From assembly GCA_938042245.1 (NCBI GenBank), contig CALIRO010000050.1:1-64000 (forward strand): a stretch of 64,000 nt of DNA, written 5' to 3'. Positions 61,567 through 64,000 of the stretch are shown in pieces. This stretch comes from an uncultured Thermoguttaceae bacterium. Its GTDB lineage: Bacteria; Planctomycetota; Planctomycetia; Pirellulales; Thermoguttaceae. Under the pieces are notes generated by a model. It was not told the DNA's origin. It ran no database searches and was given only the letters and a program-made list of their open reading frames with translations. Positions within the stretch are counted from its first letter, which is position 1; each line of letters begins with the position of its first letter. Both the position numbers and the translations under genes were made by a program.

Positions 61567-64000
61567 ATGAACTCGTTGGTCCGGCAAGCGCGATATATTT
61601 TTCTGTTGGCCCTTGGCGGAGGCGTATTTTGCAGCCTTGGGTTGGCTTGGTGGGCTTCGGAAGCATTTCCCTGGGAACCAGTTCCCCATTGGGAAAGGTC
61701 TTTTTGGGAACCGATGCAACATAAGCTGGAGTGGATAAGGGCATTGTTGGTCAACTGCCAACCTATATTTACTTTCTTGATTTTTTCTCCCGCGTTGACG
61801 GGGCTGTTTTTTGAAATTGGCCTGAGTGCTACGATTTTTCCTGGGGCATATTTCCGGCGGCATAAAAGAGAAAAGATCTTTCACAGCCTGTGGCAACAGA
61901 AGTGGGCAACAGTTTCCCAAGTGTTAAATCGAGAAGGTGTAGAAGCCGCTTTGCAATATCATCGGAATGCTCAAGAGGAGGACGAAAATCAACTGCTCAG
62001 CATTTTCCTGTATGTGGAAGTTTGTCAATGGGTCCTTCCGTTGATGGGTTTTTTGGGGACCGTCTGGGGATTACATCAAGCGATCGGTCCGTTAAAAGAA
62101 GGGGTAAGCCTTATGATGCATGCCCTGAGCAATCCACAAGCCCAGCAACTCCGGGAACAGGCGATGAGCTATTTTGGGGAGGGATTTGCGGGATTGCGAG
62201 TGGCTTTCGATACCACGTTTGTGGCCCTCATTTGGGTTGTGGTGGTGGGGTTACTGTTAGAGAGACTCCGGAGGCGGGCCTTTCATTTGTTGAGCGGCCT
62301 GGGCCAATCGATTGACCAACAGATCCGGACGGAAGGAAGGATCTCTTCGATTCGGGAAATCCTTTTACAATTACGAGAAGCTCTTTTCCAACCCCCTCAA
62401 GACGAAAGGCAGCCTTCTTCTGGATGGTTGGCTCTTCTCTATGAGCGGATCAGTGAGGGTTTGGGCGAGGTCCAAGATAGTAGATGGATGGCTTATTTGA
62501 CCTGCCTATCGCAGATAGCGAAACTGCTCCAGGAGGGCCTTTTCCGGCAGACCCAACCGGGGGGATCGCCTGTGCCCCTTCTGCAGAGCGTGGAAGCTAC
62601 GGTTCAGGAAGGATTATTGGCTCAGGGGGGAGGAACTCGCGTGCCGTTATTACAGTTGGGCCTTCTGCAAGAGGGAAAAGGCGAAAGGCTGGTCTCTCAG
62701 CTCTCGCAAGCCATTATGAGTTTACAACAGTTGCACCACGACGTGATTTCGTGTTTAGAAGAGTTTTTGAAAGTAGTGCGAAACAAATCTGTACCTGACC
62801 TACAACGGATCCACGACTTATTGGAGGAAATTTTACGAGAAGGATTAAAGAGAACTTATGTTCAATGGCGTCACCTGAAACCCGAAGTCCACGAAATTCT
62901 GGAGCGTCTTCGAGCTAGGCGAGGACATCCCCGTCCGCCTAGTACCTCGGAGTTGGACAAGGTCTGGCTGGAATCGATCAACGAAAATTTGTTGGATGGT
63001 TTATACGTAGAGAGACTGAGCATTAAGGTAGTTGGAGTGGCCAATCGCGCTTCCCGGATTTGTGTTGCCGGAGAGACCCAACAGATCTATTTTGTCCGGG
63101 ATCAATCGATCCATTGGATTGATCGGGTGTTTCAGGTGCGGCCCGGAATAGCGTGGACAGGGTCTTTGCGATTACCTGACTTTACGCCTCCGACACGGAT
63201 TGAATCGCTTACGTATAGTCCGGCCGCAAATACTCTGTTTGTCCTTTCAACGGACGGCACGGTAACGGCTTTGAAACAAGACGGCCTATGTGAGTACCCC
63301 CCGAACGCCCTGAGACTTTTCGAGGGAAGCAGCTTGCTTTGGTTTCCCAGCAGGTTGGGGTTGCCGAGAGTTGTCTGTTGGATCCCTTCTGGAGGGGGGG
63401 CGAGATTTGGAATTAGCCTCCTTGGGGGAGGACCCGCCCTTGGAGTTCGACCAGCAGTTGCGTGATTGGCTGGACCAGCTCCAAGGCCCCCAAGAGAATT
63501 CTTTTCCCCTACTCAGGAACACTCAGGAATATCTCTGCATTGCAGGACAACTTCGGCAAGGAGGCTTCGGAGTGCGGGTAGCTCAATTAAGGAATACTCG
63601 CTTCCATTCGGTCGCTGGATGCTCCTTCGACAATCCGATCCTTTCCTGCGATATTGGAATTTCGCCCCACGGTCCTCTCGTTGTCCTAGGAATACAGAAC
63701 CAGGGGATCTATGCATGGAGATTTTTAGACCGGGATGGCAAGCCCTTTCGGCTTCCCCTGGACGAGACGTATGGGAATGCCCGGGGGCTTTACTTAAATG
63801 CCAGCGGCCAGCTTCTGGCAACCATCCTTCCCAGAGAAGTGCGTGTATTTTCTCTTGCCAACTTAGAAGATCTCCCATGGCGATTATTTCCGCTCGATTC
63901 GGAGCAAGTGGTTCTAAGTGCTTCGGCGGAAGATCGATCTTGTGTGGTTTTAGGTACGGATAAGAAACGCATATGGCTTCTTTTGTTCGAAGATCCTCAG
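61567..64000 (+). CDS. MotA/TolQ/ExbB-like proton-channel protein fused to a beta-propeller; frame broken, runs off window
   Basis: The first frame (61567-63465, 632 residues) has TM helices at about 10-30, 62-90, 146-172 and 208-233. The TolQ/ExbB signature is PLMGFLGTVWGLHQAI (about 157) and AFDTTFVALIWVVVVGLLLE (about 213). A long coiled-coil tail (240-470) follows, then beta-propeller-like strands (ICVAGETQQIYFVRDQSIHW). At the G run 63394-63400 the sense of the protein passes to the +2 frame (RDLELASLGEDPP...), which stays open to 64000 and contains further propeller strands (GIYAWRFLDRDGKP, GQLLATILPREVRVFS). A one-base indel, real or a sequencing error, is likely. AAGGAACT precedes the ATG. 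Confidence 0.8.

Overview
The window looks like planctomycete chromosome, most likely a Pirellulales-type, possibly Thermogutta-like, bacterium. This is inferred from family content, not from a marker gene. The supporting families are Tat-signal Gfo/Idh/MocA oxidoreductases, neutral-ceramidase-like and LmbE-like secreted enzymes, leucine-rich-repeat proteins, an N-terminal module (DPYHKWLGIPP...) that I associate with planctomycetes, tandem WaaP-type kinases, GH20 and CE15 enzymes, Ser/Thr kinases with formylglycine-enzyme (FGE) domains, and WD40/propeller proteins. Genes are well spaced, with many intergenic gaps of 300-1200 bp rich in small dispersed palindromes.

Layout. 1-5.1 kb (minus strand): an electron-transfer cluster, hdrC-hdrB-hdrA-mvhD and the start of an mvhG-like hydrogenase small subunit that leaves the window. 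5.1-6.3 kb: a long non-coding gap with repeats and a nested hairpin. 6.3-14.5 kb (minus): agmatine/peptidylarginine deiminase-like protein, methyltransferase, LmbE-like deacetylase, DUF72 protein, leucine-rich-repeat protein, a protein whose stop codon is followed in frame by two WD40 repeats, and a PilZ-like protein. 15.4-31.8 kb (plus): tandem WaaP-like kinase, type I phosphodiesterase, the large pyruvate:ferredoxin oxidoreductase nifJ with an overlapping dihydroorotate-dehydrogenase-like gene, apbE overlapping an EamA transporter, a ceramidase-like protein, and a glycosyltransferase 2 next to a FAD oxidoreductase. 32.2-33.5 kb (minus): Gfo/Idh/MocA. 34.3 kb: tRNA-Phe(GAA), minus strand. 34.8-50.5 kb: a TolC-like coiled-coil protein, a small tyrosine-rich secreted protein (minus), a sigma-54 activator, a polytopic membrane protein, GH20 hexosaminidase, CE15 glucuronoyl esterase, a small receiver-like protein, der, a possible leader ORF and a secreted SH3-like protein.

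51-64 kb (plus) holds the most unusual block. It contains a membrane-anchored J-like protein without HPD, an overlapping GrpE-like protein, an Hsp70-family protein, a TPR protein with an OmpA/MotB-like domain, a Ser/Thr kinase fused to two FGE-like domains, and a MotA/TolQ/ExbB-like channel protein fused to a beta-propeller. The propeller reading frame is broken at a run of seven G and continues in another frame to the window end. These genes look visibly more AT-rich than their neighbours. The set combines a complete Hsp70 cycle (J, GrpE, Hsp70), a signalling kinase, and a proton-channel/OmpA pair of the kind seen in Zorya defence. I do not recall a named system with this composition, and its function is inference.

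Metabolically, the Hdr/Mvh cluster and NifJ point to ferredoxin-based, partly anaerobic electron flow. GH20, CE15 and other secreted hydrolases fit polysaccharide breakdown.
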